Assembly: GCF_030816715.1 (NCBI RefSeq)
Contig: NZ_JAUSYH010000001.1
Span: forward strand, 8,432,001-8,496,000
Source of the DNA: Streptomyces achromogenes
GTDB lineage: Bacteria > Actinomycetota > Actinomycetes > Streptomycetales > Streptomycetaceae
Length of the DNA stretch: 64,000 bases
Direction: 5' to 3'
The translations under genes and the position numbers were made by a program. Shown here one piece after another: positions 1-8,150 of this stretch. The notes under the pieces were generated by a model. It had not been told where the DNA came from and searched no databases. It was given only the letters and a program-made list of their open reading frames with translations. The first letter of the stretch is position 1; each line of letters begins with the position of its first letter.

Positions 1-323
1 CCGGCCCGGTCGAAGGCGGGCTTGACCGTCAGCGCGTCGCCGTTGGGGTGCTGCGCCCCGCCCTGCGGCTTCTGCACGACCGTGGTCATGTGCAGCGGGG
101 TGACCAGTTCGTCGCCGGGGACGCCGACGTCGCTCAGGCCGTACAGCGTCCCGTTGGCGCCGTGCATCACGGCGCCGGTGGTGCGGCCCAGGTCGACGGT
201 GACCTGCGGACCGGCCGCGTGGGCGACCGGACCGGTCAGGGCCGTGCCGGCCAGGACGGCGCTGAAGGCGACCGAGCCGACGAGGCGGCGGGCCTTCGGT
301 GATCTGCGTGCGCTACGAGGCAT
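1..323 (-). CDS. Secreted protein, N-terminal part only (possible glycoside hydrolase)
   Basis: The gene runs off the left edge, so only the first 107 or so residues are visible. The start is the ATG at 323, preceded by GGAGGACATCC, a good ribosome binding site. The N-terminus is an export signal: basic MPRSARRSPKARR, a hydrophobic core and an AHA cleavage region, with the mature protein starting near residue 37. The mature part contains TTGAVMHGANGTLYGLSD, which I associate with secreted actinobacterial sugar-active enzymes of the GH39-like or carbohydrate-binding type, but the catalytic part lies outside the window. It follows the sugar permease genes on the same strand, separated by a strong hairpin, so it may be a polysaccharide-degrading enzyme feeding that transporter. 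The signal peptide is seen; the enzyme class is a guess. Confidence 0.6.
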   Translation of the reverse strand, partial: MPRSARRSPKARRLVGSVAFSAVLAGTALTGPVAHAAGPQVTVDLGRTTGAVMHGANGTLYGLSDVGVPGDELVTPLHMTTVVQKPQGGAQHPNGDALTVKPAFDRA

Positions 324-381
324 GGATGTCCTCCGCCTCCCGCGTCGCTGCGGGAGGATCGTGGATGGAACCAGGGGGCGA

Positions 382-409
382 CCGGGGCGCGTGGGGAGAC
401 GCGCCCCGG
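382..409 (-). terminator. Hairpin after the sugar permease operon
   Basis: CCGGGGCGCGT at 382-392 pairs perfectly with ACGCGCCCCGG at 399-409 across a 6-base loop, directly after the permease stop codon at 427. It has no T-run, as is common in Streptomyces. A second smaller stem (CTCCCGC 337-343 with GCGGGAG 350-356) lies just before the ribosome binding site of the next gene. Together they could terminate, or partly attenuate, transcription into the downstream secreted protein gene. Confidence 0.6.
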
Positions 410-426
410 GGGTCGAGGGGGAAGGG

Positions 427-1281
427 TTACTTGACGGCGCCGCTGGTGATGCCGGCGACGACCCGGCGCTGGGCGACGACGAAGACCGCCACCATCGGCA
501 GGCTCATCATCACGACGTAGGCGAAGATGAGATGCCAGTTGTTCAGGTACAGCTGTGCGTTGGCGACCTGGTAGAGGTTGAGCGGGAGGGTGGCCCTGTC
601 GCCCCCGCCGAGGACGAAGAACGCGTAGAACACGTCGCTCCAGGCGAACAGCATCACCATGATCGTCGCGGTGGCGATGACCGGGCGCAGCAGCGGCAGG
701 ATGACCTGGAAGAAGACCCGGGCGGGGCCGGCCCCGTCCATGCGGGCGGCCTCTTCCAGCTCCTCGGGGAGGTTGCGGATGAAACCGGTCATGAAGAAGA
801 TCGACGTGGAGAGGTACATCCCCGTGTAGACCGCGATCATGCCGAGCTGCGTGCCCGCCAGACCGAGCTGCCGAAGCTCCATGACGATGGTGATGACGGC
901 CGGCGGGAGCAGCAGTCCGCTGATGCTCAGCGCGTACAGCGTGCCGGCCAGGCGTCCGGTGCGGCGGGCGAACACCCAGGCGGCCCCGGCGCCCAGCAGC
1001 AGAACCAGGACGACCGAGGGCACGACGACGAGCAGGCTGTTGACGAAACCCTGGATGACCTTGCCCTGGTCGAAGGCCTGCCGGTAGTTCTCGCCGGCCT
1101 GCACGTGGTGCGGCAGCGAGAGGTTGGGTTTGATCGCCTCGGCCTGGGGCTTGGCCGAGGTCACCGCCACCAGCCAGAGCGGGATGCCGATGGTGACGGC
1201 CGCGACGAGGAGGACGGCCGCGGGCTGCGCCCAGCGCAGGGGGCTCCGGCGGGCCGGCGGGAACGCGGTGACCGCGGTCAC
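427..1281 (-). CDS. Sugar ABC transporter permease, MalG type
   Basis: This is the second inner-membrane permease of a CUT1 sugar importer, 284 residues, the usual size. About six hydrophobic segments are visible. The EAA loop that contacts the ATPase reads EAARMDGAG and is followed by the typical FFQVILPLLRP stretch. The GTG start at 1281 overlaps the stop of the upstream permease (GTGA, 4 bases), so translation is coupled. With its neighbours it forms a binding protein-MalF-MalG set. No ATPase gene is nearby. In Streptomyces such importers commonly share the distant ATPase MsiK, which I assume here. The adjacent alpha-galactosidase suggests an alpha-galactoside substrate such as melibiose or raffinose; this is inference. 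Confidence 0.93.
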   Translation of the reverse strand: MTAVTAFPPARRSPLRWAQPAAVLLVAAVTIGIPLWLVAVTSAKPQAEAIKPNLSLPHHVQAGENYRQAFDQGKVIQGFVNSLLVVVPSVVLVLLLGAGAAWVFARRTGRLAGTLYALSISGLLLPPAVITIVMELRQLGLAGTQLGMIAVYTGMYLSTSIFFMTGFIRNLPEELEEAARMDGAGPARVFFQVILPLLRPVIATATIMVMLFAWSDVFYAFFVLGGGDRATLPLNLYQVANAQLYLNNWHLIFAYVVMMSLPMVAVFVVAQRRVVAGITSGAVK

Positions 1282-2234
1282 TGGTTGTTCTCCCTTCGGC
1301 GCAGACCGACGATGACGGGCACGGCGAGGACGACGACGATGAGGAAGAGCACCAGGCTCATCGCGGACGCCTGGGCGTAGAGCCCCTGGCCGAAGATGCG
1401 GAACATGTAGATGTTGAAGACTTCCGTCTCGCTGCCGGGGCCGCCCGCGGTGGTGGCCTGGACGATGTCGAAGGTGTTCATGGAACCGATCAGCGCGGTG
1501 GTCACGTTGAAGGTCACCGCGGGCGCCAGCAGCGGGAAGCGGATCGACCAGAAGGTGCGCCAGGCGCCTGCCCCGTCGATGCGCGCGGCCTCCAGCACGT
1601 CGCCGGGCATGCTCTTGAGGCCCGCCAGGTAGATGAGCATGGCCAGGCCCATCCACTTCCAGCCGTGGATCAGCGTCACCACGAGCAGCGTCCAGGTCGT
1701 CGAACCCAGCCAGGGCGTGTCCACGGGGTGGCCGGCCAGCGACGAGAGCACGCCGTTGAGCGCACCGTCCTGGGCGAGCAGGGCCCGGAAGATGTAGCCG
1801 ACGGCCAGGGCGGAGATCAGCACGGGGAGGAAGAAGACGGCGCGGAAGAAGCGGTTGAAGCGGGTGTCGCGTTCCAGCAGCAGGGCGAGCGCGAGACCGA
1901 AGCCGTTCTGGAAGACGGCCACCAGGACCGCGTACTCGACCGTGATGCGGATGTCCCGCGCCAGGGAGCCGTCGTGCAGGATGGCGTCGAAGTTCGACAG
2001 GCCCACGAACCCGATCTGCGGGTGGAACGCCGACCAGTCGGTGAACGGGTAGACGAAGTTCAGCAGGTTCGGCAGCAGGAAGAACACGCCGAACACGGCG
2101 AGCGCCGGCAGCGCGAACCACCACGGCTGGTCGGGTTTCCTGAGAGAGCGCCCTCGCCCGCCCTGCCGGGACGGACGGTCCCGGTCCTTCGCCTGGGGGT
2201 TGGCGCTGACGTCCATGGTGGCGGTGTCCACCAT
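1278..2234 (-). CDS. Sugar ABC transporter permease, MalF type
   Basis: This is the first permease of the CUT1 importer, 318 residues. The first 40 residues are polar and cytoplasmic, followed by WWFALPALAVFGVFFLLP as the first membrane segment and roughly five more. The EAA loop reads EAARIDGAG followed by WRTFWSIRFPLLAP, as in MalF and UgpA proteins. The ATG at 2234 is chosen because GGAGGT stands 7 bases upstream. Its stop overlaps the next permease start. It lies 76 bases after the binding-protein gene, with a strong hairpin in the gap. Permease class is certain; the substrate is not visible. Confidence 0.93.
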   Translation of the reverse strand: MVDTATMDVSANPQAKDRDRPSRQGGRGRSLRKPDQPWWFALPALAVFGVFFLLPNLLNFVYPFTDWSAFHPQIGFVGLSNFDAILHDGSLARDIRITVEYAVLVAVFQNGFGLALALLLERDTRFNRFFRAVFFLPVLISALAVGYIFRALLAQDGALNGVLSSLAGHPVDTPWLGSTTWTLLVVTLIHGWKWMGLAMLIYLAGLKSMPGDVLEAARIDGAGAWRTFWSIRFPLLAPAVTFNVTTALIGSMNTFDIVQATTAGGPGSETEVFNIYMFRIFGQGLYAQASAMSLVLFLIVVVLAVPVIVGLRRRENNQ

Positions 2235-2255
2235 CTTTCATACCTCCGGTACGGG

Positions 2256-2287
2256 CCCCGGGCGCGCCGCCGACGGGCGGCCCGGGG
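2256..2287 (-). other. Hairpin between binding-protein and permease genes
   Basis: CCCCGGGC at 2256-2263 pairs with GCCCGGGG at 2280-2287, and the 16-base loop can extend the stem further (CGCC with GGCG). Hairpins at this position in binding-protein operons often protect the 3' end of the upstream message or stop part of transcription, so the binding protein is made in excess over the permeases. The role here is inferred from position. Confidence 0.5.
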
Positions 2288-2310
2288 GACGGCTTGGCGA
2301 AAAGCGCCGG

Positions 2311-3627
2311 TCAGAAGCCGGAGATGCCGCGCGCCTTGAGGACCTGCTGGAACTGGTCCTGGGCGGCCTGGGCGACCTGCTGGGGCGTCTTCTTGCCGTA
2401 GATCATGTCGGCGAGGGCCAGGTGCATGTCCGGCGCGGTCAGCGCGTTGACCTGGAAGACGCCTGTCGCCGTGGACAGGGCCTTGGCCTGGGCGATCGCC
2501 GTCTGCGGCAGCCCGTCGGGGTTGGGCACGGACGGTTCCACGGACACCAGCTTGTTGGCCTTGATGTACGCGGGGTAGTTCGGGCCGAGCCAGAAGGACA
2601 GGAACTGCCGGGCGGCGTTCTGCCGCTCGGTGTCCCCGGTGTTGAAGGCGACCACGCCGTTGGTCTGGTCGGGCGAGTACTCGGCGTTGGCCTTGCTGTT
2701 GGCGATCGGGAACCAGCCCAGCTTCTTGTCCATCTCCGCCGTGCTGTTGGTCGCCTGGATCTCGGACTGCAGCGAGGTGACGTTCAGGGCCATCGCGGCA
2801 GTGCCGTCCATGATCGCCTTGCCCTGGTCGACGAACGTGCCCGTCCGGTAGTTCTTCTGGGCCAGCCCGCCGTCGAGGATCTTCGTCTTGTACTTGGTGA
2901 TCGCGTCGACGATCGTCTTGTCGGTCCAGGACTCCTTGTTCGTGTTCAGGTCGTCCCAGAAGGACTGCGGCAGATCCGTCATCTGGGCCTGCACCTGCCA
3001 CTGCAAGGGCCACTTGTCGCCGCCGACCTCGAAGAACGGGGCCACGCCCGGGACCTTCGCCTTGATCGTCGCGGCGGTGGCGAGCATGTCGTCGTAGCTG
3101 GTGGGCATCGCGGTGATGCCGGCCTTCGCGAAGACGTCCTTGTTGTAGTAGACGCCGAGCACGGCCGGACTCGTGACGATCGCCGCGTAACGGTGGCCGT
3201 CGACCTGGCCGAGGCTCTGCTCCGTCTTGCCGAGCTTGGAGACCCAGTCCTCCTTGTCCAGCTGCAACAGGTTCTTCGCCGGCTGGACGAACGGCAGCGT
3301 GCTGCCGGTGGGCTGCCAGAACATCAGGTCCGGCTTGTCGCCGGAGGCCAGCTTGGTGGGCACGTTCGACTCGTAGGGGTCGGGGATCACCTGGGTGGTG
3401 ATCCTGGCGCCGGTGGCCTTCTCGAACGCCTCGATGGCCTGCTTGGGCTGCGCGACGCTGTTCTGCGCGACCCACATGGTCAGCTCGACGCCGTTGAGGC
3501 TCGCGGTCGGGTCGACCGACCCCTCGGGGGCGGCGCCGGAGGAGCCGCCGGCGGTGCTGTCGCTGCAGGCCGTCGCGGTCAGCCCGAGGACGCAGGCTGC
3601 GGCGAGGACGGAGAGGGCTCTTCTCAT
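2311..3627 (-). CDS. Extracellular sugar-binding lipoprotein
   Basis: This is the solute-binding protein of a CUT1 importer, 438 residues. The N-terminus MRRALSVLAAACVLGLTATAC is a lipoprotein signal with the lipidated cysteine at residue 21, followed by a flexible Ser/Gly linker. The mature part has type-1 sugar-binding features: LTMWVAQNS near the start, DLMFWQPTG, VYYNKDVFAKAGI and a C-terminal FLSFWLGPNYP region. The ATG at 3627 has AAGGA 7 bases upstream. It would sit on the outer face of the membrane and deliver sugar to the two permeases encoded just downstream. Family certain; ligand probably an alpha-galactoside, judging from the neighbouring GH36 enzyme. Confidence 0.93.
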   Translation of the reverse strand: MRRALSVLAAACVLGLTATACSDSTAGGSSGAAPEGSVDPTASLNGVELTMWVAQNSVAQPKQAIEAFEKATGARITTQVIPDPYESNVPTKLASGDKPDLMFWQPTGSTLPFVQPAKNLLQLDKEDWVSKLGKTEQSLGQVDGHRYAAIVTSPAVLGVYYNKDVFAKAGITAMPTSYDDMLATAATIKAKVPGVAPFFEVGGDKWPLQWQVQAQMTDLPQSFWDDLNTNKESWTDKTIVDAITKYKTKILDGGLAQKNYRTGTFVDQGKAIMDGTAAMALNVTSLQSEIQATNSTAEMDKKLGWFPIANSKANAEYSPDQTNGVVAFNTGDTERQNAARQFLSFWLGPNYPAYIKANKLVSVEPSVPNPDGLPQTAIAQAKALSTATGVFQVNALTAPDMHLALADMIYGKKTPQQVAQAAQDQFQQVLKARGISGF

Positions 3628-3742
3628 GGCGTGATCCTTGGTGGTGCGGAAGGGGCGGGGTGGGGCGGAGCAAGGCGGAGACGGCTGGTGACACCGGGCG
3701 AAGCGGCTGTCGGGTGCGGCGGGCGCGAACGTCCCGTCCGGC

Positions 3743-4813
3743 TCATGAGGTTCTGGTCCCCGAGCTCTCCCGGAGGACGAGGGTGGTCGCGACCGGATCG
3801 GGCGCGGGCGGCTGCCGGTCGCTGTCGAGCTGGGCGCGCAGCAGCCCGAAGGCGGCGCGGCCCAGTCCCTGGAAGTCCATGCGGACCGTGGTCAGGGACG
3901 GTGTGACGAAAGCGGAGTGCGGGGCGTCGTCGAAGCCGATGACGCTGACGTCCTGCGGAACCCGGCGGCCCGCGTGGTGCAGAGCGCGCAGGACGCCGAG
4001 GGCCAGGTCGTCGTTGCCGCACAGGATCGCGGTGACCTCCCGGTTCCGGGCGAGTCCGCGCCCGGCCTCGTATCCGGCCTGCGCGTCCCAGCCCCGGCCG
4101 GACGGCGCGGGGGCGGCGACGCCGGCCGCTCTCAGGGCCTGACGCCATCCCTCGGCGCGAGGTCCCGCCGAGCGCCGGGTTCCGGTCGAGGCGGGAATCG
4201 CTACATAGTGCACAGTCGGGTGTCCGAGCGCCAGCAGATGTGCGGTGGCGGCACGGGCCGCGGCGCGGTCGTCCGCCCACACTGCGGGACGGCCGGGTGT
4301 CCGGCCCGGCGGCGGCGCCTCGACCACCGCCGCGCAGGGCACCTGCGCCGGCACGCGGTCCAGGGCGGCGGCGCCCAGGCGGTCGTATCCGATCACCACG
4401 AGCCCGCCACCGGTGTCGGCGGCCGCGGCGATCGTCTGGTCCAGGTCGTCCTCGGGGGTCAGCAGCCGCACGCCGAGCGTGAAGCCCGCCGCCCGGGACG
4501 CCTCCTCCAGGCCTTGCAGGGTGGCCGCGTAGCCGTGCAGGAGGGTGTCCGACGTGAGGACGGTGACCGACCGGGTGACGCCCCTGGCCAGCGCGAACGC
4601 GGTCGCGTTGCGCCGGAAGCCCAGGGCGTCGATGGCCTCCTGCACGCGCCTGCGCGTCTCGTCCCGCACGCTCGGGTGGCTGTTGATGACCCTCGAGACG
4701 GTCTGGTAAGAGACGTCCGCCGCCCGGGCGACGTCGCGAATGCTGGCGGCCTTCCGCTGCCCCGGGGCGCGGTGGACCCGGCCGCCGAAGCTTGTGTGAC
4801 CGGTCACTGACAT
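3743..4813 (-). CDS. LacI-family repressor of the alpha-galactoside locus
   Basis: The DNA-binding domain is clear: ASIRDVARAADVSYQTVSRVINSH, followed by a periplasmic-binding-like effector domain ending LVLRESSGTRTS. The start is uncertain. The frame is open to an ATG at 4834, but I prefer the ATG at 4813 (356 residues) because the operator at 4821-4836 would then lie outside the gene; a GTG at 4807 is also possible. None has a convincing ribosome binding site. The gene is divergent from the alpha-galactosidase and lies 115 bases upstream of the binding-protein gene, so it probably controls both and itself. The effector is unknown. Confidence 0.88.
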   Translation of the reverse strand: MSVTGHTSFGGRVHRAPGQRKAASIRDVARAADVSYQTVSRVINSHPSVRDETRRRVQEAIDALGFRRNATAFALARGVTRSVTVLTSDTLLHGYAATLQGLEEASRAAGFTLGVRLLTPEDDLDQTIAAAADTGGGLVVIGYDRLGAAALDRVPAQVPCAAVVEAPPPGRTPGRPAVWADDRAAARAATAHLLALGHPTVHYVAIPASTGTRRSAGPRAEGWRQALRAAGVAAPAPSGRGWDAQAGYEAGRGLARNREVTAILCGNDDLALGVLRALHHAGRRVPQDVSVIGFDDAPHSAFVTPSLTTVRMDFQGLGRAAFGLLRAQLDSDRQPPAPDPVATTLVLRESSGTRTS

Positions 4814-4820
4814 GCGAGGA

Positions 4821-4836
4821 TTGTGAGCGGTCACAA
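4821..4836. promoter_or_regulatory. Probable LacI operator
   Basis: TTGTGAGCGGTCACAA is a near-perfect inverted repeat, one base pair from the ideal symmetric lac operator. It lies between the divergent repressor and alpha-galactosidase genes. A second perfect 12-base palindrome, GTGACCGGTCAC, lies at 4796-4807 at the beginning of the repressor reading frame. Placement and symmetry suggest autoregulation and control of the hydrolase. Confidence 0.65.
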
Positions 4837-4983
4837 CGTGGGCGTCAAGAGACTGAAACCAGGGATTTACTCCTCGGTCACCCCGGCCGGCGCGGCGGAC
4901 CCGTCACCCTCCGAGCGTGAATCACCAGCTCAGCGCCACGAGCAGCACCGCAGGACCGAACCGTCCCGGAAGGGGAAATTGCC

Positions 4984-7110
4984 TTGACCACTGCCGTCGC
5001 GACAGACGAGAGGTCCCGTATCTGGTCCCGTCCGGAACTGGGCCTGCACGCCGTGGTGGACGCCGAGGGATCGGTGCGACTGGGCAGACCCGACCAGGAC
5101 CGGGACTGCCTGGTCCCCCTCGTCGAGGTGACCGCCACCGGCCACGGACGCCGGTGGTCCGGCGAACGCTTCATCGAGACGTCCATCGGCGAACGCCTGG
5201 CCTACCGCGGTCACGAGACGGTCCACGTGGACGGCCGGGAACGCACCACGATCCGGCTGGCGGACCCCGTGACCGGCCTCGCCGCCCATGTGACCCTCGA
5301 GGCGGGCGGCGGCGGGGCGGTTCCCGGCGCCGGATTCCTGCGGGCCCGGGTGCGCCTGGTCAACGAGGGCGCCGCGCCGCTGCGGCTGGAGAGCGTGACC
5401 ACGCTGACCCTCGGCGGCATCGCCGACGCCGACGGATCGCTCGACGGCCTCACCCTGCACTGGGCCGACAACGACTGGCTCGCCGAATGCCGCTGGCGGC
5501 AGGCCCCCTACCGCGACCGGGTCGTCCCGCTGAGCCGGTCCGCCCACGGCCACGAGGGCCGCGGCTGCTTCGAGCGGTACTCGCAGGGCAGCTGGTCCAC
5601 CGGCCGCCACCTCCCCGTCGCGGGCCTCACCGACCGGGACGGACGGGCGTGGCTGTGGCAGATCGAGTCCAGCGCGGGCTGGCGCTTCGAGACCGGTGAA
5701 CGCGAAGGATCCGCCTACGTCGCGCTGTTCGGCCCCGACGACGCCCACCACCAGTGGCACCACACCCTCGCGCCGGGCCAGGAGTTCCACACCGTGCCCG
5801 CCGTCCTCGTCCGCACGGAAAGCGGCGGGCTGGACGCCGCCTTCGGAATCCTCACGGACCACCGCCGTGGCATCCGCCGTCACCACCCCGACCACCGCGC
5901 GCTCCCGGTGATCTACAACGACTACATGAACACCCTCATGGGCGACCCCACCACCGAGAAGCTGCTGCCCCTGATCGAGTCCGCGGCCGCCGCCGGCGCG
6001 GAGGTCTTCGTCATCGACGCGGGCTGGTACGACGACGACGCCCAGGGCTGGTGGGACGCCGTCGGCGCCTGGGAAGCCGCCGCCAACCGCTTCCCCGGCG
6101 GCATCGGAGAGGTCCTGGACGCCATCCGGCAGCGCGGTATGACACCGGGGCTGTGGCTGGAGCCCGAGGTCGTCGGCGTGCGCAGCCCGCTGGCCCGGAC
6201 GCTGCCGTCCGAGGCGTTCTTCCAGCGCGGCGGGGTACGCGTGACCGAACACGGACGGCACCACCTGGACCTGCGGCACCCCGCCGCCCGCGCCCATCTC
6301 GACCGGGTCGTCGACCGGCTCGTCGGCGACTGGGGGGTCGGCTACCTCAAGCTCGACTACAACATCAACATCGGCCCCGGCACGGAGAGCGGCACCGGTG
6401 ACGGCCCCGAGAGCCCGGGCGCCGGTCTGCTCGGGCACCACCGCGCCCACCTCGACTGGATGGCCTCGCTGCTCGACCGGCACCCCCGTCTCGTCCTGGA
6501 GAACTGCGGATCGGGCGGCCTGCGCATGGACTACGCGCAGCTGGCGGTGACGCAGCTGCAGTCCACCAGCGACCAGCAGGACTTCCTGCGCTATCCGCCG
6601 ATCGCCGCCGCCGCCGCGACCGCCGTCACACCCGAGCAGGCGGCGGTCTGGGCCTACCCCCAGCCGGAGCACAGCCTCGACGAGATCGCCTTCACCCTCA
6701 CCGGCGCACTCCTCGGCCGGGTCCATCTCTCGGGGTTCCTCGACCTCATGGACGACGACCGGTTCGCCCTCGTGCGCTCGGCGATCGGCGTGTACAAGGA
6801 CATCCGGCCGCGGATCGCCGCCGCCCACCCCTTCTGGCCGCTCGGGCTGCCCGGCTGGGAGGACTCCTGGCTCGCGCACGGGCTGCGGGGCCCGGAGTCC
6901 ACGTTCCTGACGGTGTGGCGCAGGGGCCCCGACGGTGAGCGGCGCGCCCTGTCGCTGCCGCATCTGCGGGGCGTCGGCCCGGTACCGGAGGTGCTGTACC
7001 CGCACCCGTCCGACGCCACCGCCCGGTGGGACGCCGACGCGGGGATCCTCACCGTCCACCTGCCCCGCCCCGACACCGCCGTGCTGCTGCGGTGGGACGC
7101 CGCCCACTGA
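4984..7110 (+). CDS. Alpha-galactosidase, GH36 family
   Basis: This 708-residue enzyme hydrolyses terminal alpha-1,6-galactose from melibiose, raffinose or galactomannan. It has no signal peptide, so it acts in the cytoplasm on imported sugar. The central barrel shows FVIDAGWYDDD, GLWLEPE, the nucleophile motif GYLKLDYN with Asp458, and STSDQQDF with Asp530 as the probable acid/base. Length and order (N-terminal beta-sandwich, barrel, C-terminal beta domain) fit bacterial GH36. The TTG at 4984 is chosen because GGAAGGGG precedes it and the N-terminus aligns with the family; an upstream start is not excluded. It is divergent from the LacI gene across a lac-like operator, so induction by an alpha-galactoside is likely. 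Confidence 0.93.
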   Translation: MTTAVATDERSRIWSRPELGLHAVVDAEGSVRLGRPDQDRDCLVPLVEVTATGHGRRWSGERFIETSIGERLAYRGHETVHVDGRERTTIRLADPVTGLAAHVTLEAGGGGAVPGAGFLRARVRLVNEGAAPLRLESVTTLTLGGIADADGSLDGLTLHWADNDWLAECRWRQAPYRDRVVPLSRSAHGHEGRGCFERYSQGSWSTGRHLPVAGLTDRDGRAWLWQIESSAGWRFETGEREGSAYVALFGPDDAHHQWHHTLAPGQEFHTVPAVLVRTESGGLDAAFGILTDHRRGIRRHHPDHRALPVIYNDYMNTLMGDPTTEKLLPLIESAAAAGAEVFVIDAGWYDDDAQGWWDAVGAWEAAANRFPGGIGEVLDAIRQRGMTPGLWLEPEVVGVRSPLARTLPSEAFFQRGGVRVTEHGRHHLDLRHPAARAHLDRVVDRLVGDWGVGYLKLDYNINIGPGTESGTGDGPESPGAGLLGHHRAHLDWMASLLDRHPRLVLENCGSGGLRMDYAQLAVTQLQSTSDQQDFLRYPPIAAAAATAVTPEQAAVWAYPQPEHSLDEIAFTLTGALLGRVHLSGFLDLMDDDRFALVRSAIGVYKDIRPRIAAAHPFWPLGLPGWEDSWLAHGLRGPESTFLTVWRRGPDGERRALSLPHLRGVGPVPEVLYPHPSDATARWDADAGILTVHLPRPDTAVLLRWDAAH

Positions 7111-7126
7111 GGTCGTGCCCGCCACC

Positions 7127-7161
7127 GGGGGCGGGCCGGTGCCATGGACCTGCCCGCCCCC
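7127..7161. terminator. Bidirectional terminator hairpin
   Basis: GGGGGCGGGC at 7127-7136 pairs perfectly with GCCCGCCCCC at 7152-7161 around a 15-base loop. It sits between the stops of two convergent genes (7110 and 7203) and can serve both. Confidence 0.7.
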
Positions 7162-7202
7162 GAGGAACGGCCGCCGAGCGGCGCGGGGGACCTCGTCAAG
7201 CG

Positions 7203-7574
7203 TCAGGACCGGGCGCGTGCGGCGCGGGACTGCCGGAAGTCGAGGTAGGACAGCGCCGTCACCAGCAGCGGAATGATGACCCACAGCAGGACGAGGCGGA
7301 GCCGTCCCGCCGTCACCGCGGCGACGGCGAGCACGGCGACGGCACTGCCGACGAAGCCGAAGAACTGGCGGTAGGAGCGGAACCCGCCCGACACGTCCGG
7401 CTGGGGATCGTCCTCGGCCAGCGCGGCGCGCGCGGGGTGACTGTCCCCGTCCCGCCGGGCCTGCCGCCAGGCGAAGAACCAGCGGGCGACCGCGTACACG
7501 ACGAACGTGCCCAGATAGATCCACCACCCGATCGGGTCGTCGGGCAGGGCATGCGCGAGTGTCACCTGTGTCAT
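7203..7574 (-). CDS. Small three-segment membrane protein
   Basis: A 123-residue protein with three hydrophobic stretches: IGWWIYLGTFVVYAVARWFFAW near the N-terminus, then FFGFVGSAVAVLAVAAV and LVLLWVIIPLLVTALSYL in the second half. A charged loop with ARRDGDSHPARAALAEDDPQ separates the first from the others. The ATG at 7574 is the natural start just before the first membrane segment, although no strong ribosome binding site is visible. I do not recognise a family. It is convergent with the alpha-galactosidase and divergent from the cupin gene. Confidence 0.7.
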   Translation of the reverse strand: MTQVTLAHALPDDPIGWWIYLGTFVVYAVARWFFAWRQARRDGDSHPARAALAEDDPQPDVSGGFRSYRQFFGFVGSAVAVLAVAAVTAGRLRLVLLWVIIPLLVTALSYLDFRQSRAARARS

Positions 7575-7740
7575 GGACCCCGCGTGCCCCGCCTCCCGGG
7601 GAGCAGACGGTTCCGGTTTCCGGCGGGGGCCCGGGTCGTGGCCGCGCCGGTGCCGGGGTCGGTGCCGGTGCCCGGGCCGCTGCCGGGCGGTCTGGGGGCG
7701 ACTCGATGGGGTGCGGTTGCGGCTGCTACGTTGCGGACGC

Positions 7741-8148
7741 ATGAGCGACAACGTGTACGTGGGTAACGCCGGCAAGGACGCGGCGCTGGACCACGGCTGG
7801 CTGCTGGGCCACTTCAAGGACGCCGACGATCCCCGGCACAGTGCGGACGTGGAGATCAAGTGGGGAGTCCACCCGCGGGGCGACGAGCGGGTGCAGTGGG
7901 TGAGCGGTGAAGTGCGCACCGCCCTGCTGGTGCTCGTCAGCGGCCGCTTCCGGGTCGAGCTCCCCGGGCGCAGCGTGGTGCTGGCGGAGCAGGGCGACTA
8001 CATCGTGTGGGGCAAGGGCGTCGACCATTCCTGGTACGCGGAGGAGGAGTCCGTCGTCCTGACGGTGCGCTGGCCGTCGGTCGCGGGCTACCGGGCCGGC
8101 GGCACCGCCGACGCCGAGCCCGGCGCCGGCCCGCGAGGCCGGGACTGA
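7741..8148 (+). CDS. Small cupin-fold protein
   Basis: A 135-residue protein whose centre reads ALLVLVSGRFRVELPGRSVVL followed by GDYIVWGKGVDHSWYAEEES, the pattern of a single cupin barrel (glycine turns, a His in the second motif). There is no signal peptide or membrane segment. The ATG at 7741 has no Shine-Dalgarno sequence; TACGTT 8 bases upstream could be the -10 box of a leaderless transcript. The reading frame is open further upstream, but that extension is arginine-rich and unlike coding sequence. The substrate is unknown. It ends 2 bases from the convergent meaB stop. Confidence 0.75.
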   Translation: MSDNVYVGNAGKDAALDHGWLLGHFKDADDPRHSADVEIKWGVHPRGDERVQWVSGEVRTALLVLVSGRFRVELPGRSVVLAEQGDYIVWGKGVDHSWYAEEESVVLTVRWPSVAGYRAGGTADAEPGAGPRGRD

Positions 8149-8150
8149 CC

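Noticed and set aside
427..2241. Long open frame of about 600 codons on the minus strand across both permease genes
   Set aside because: Only its last 284 codons are the real MalG frame; the upstream part is a shadow of MalF in another frame.
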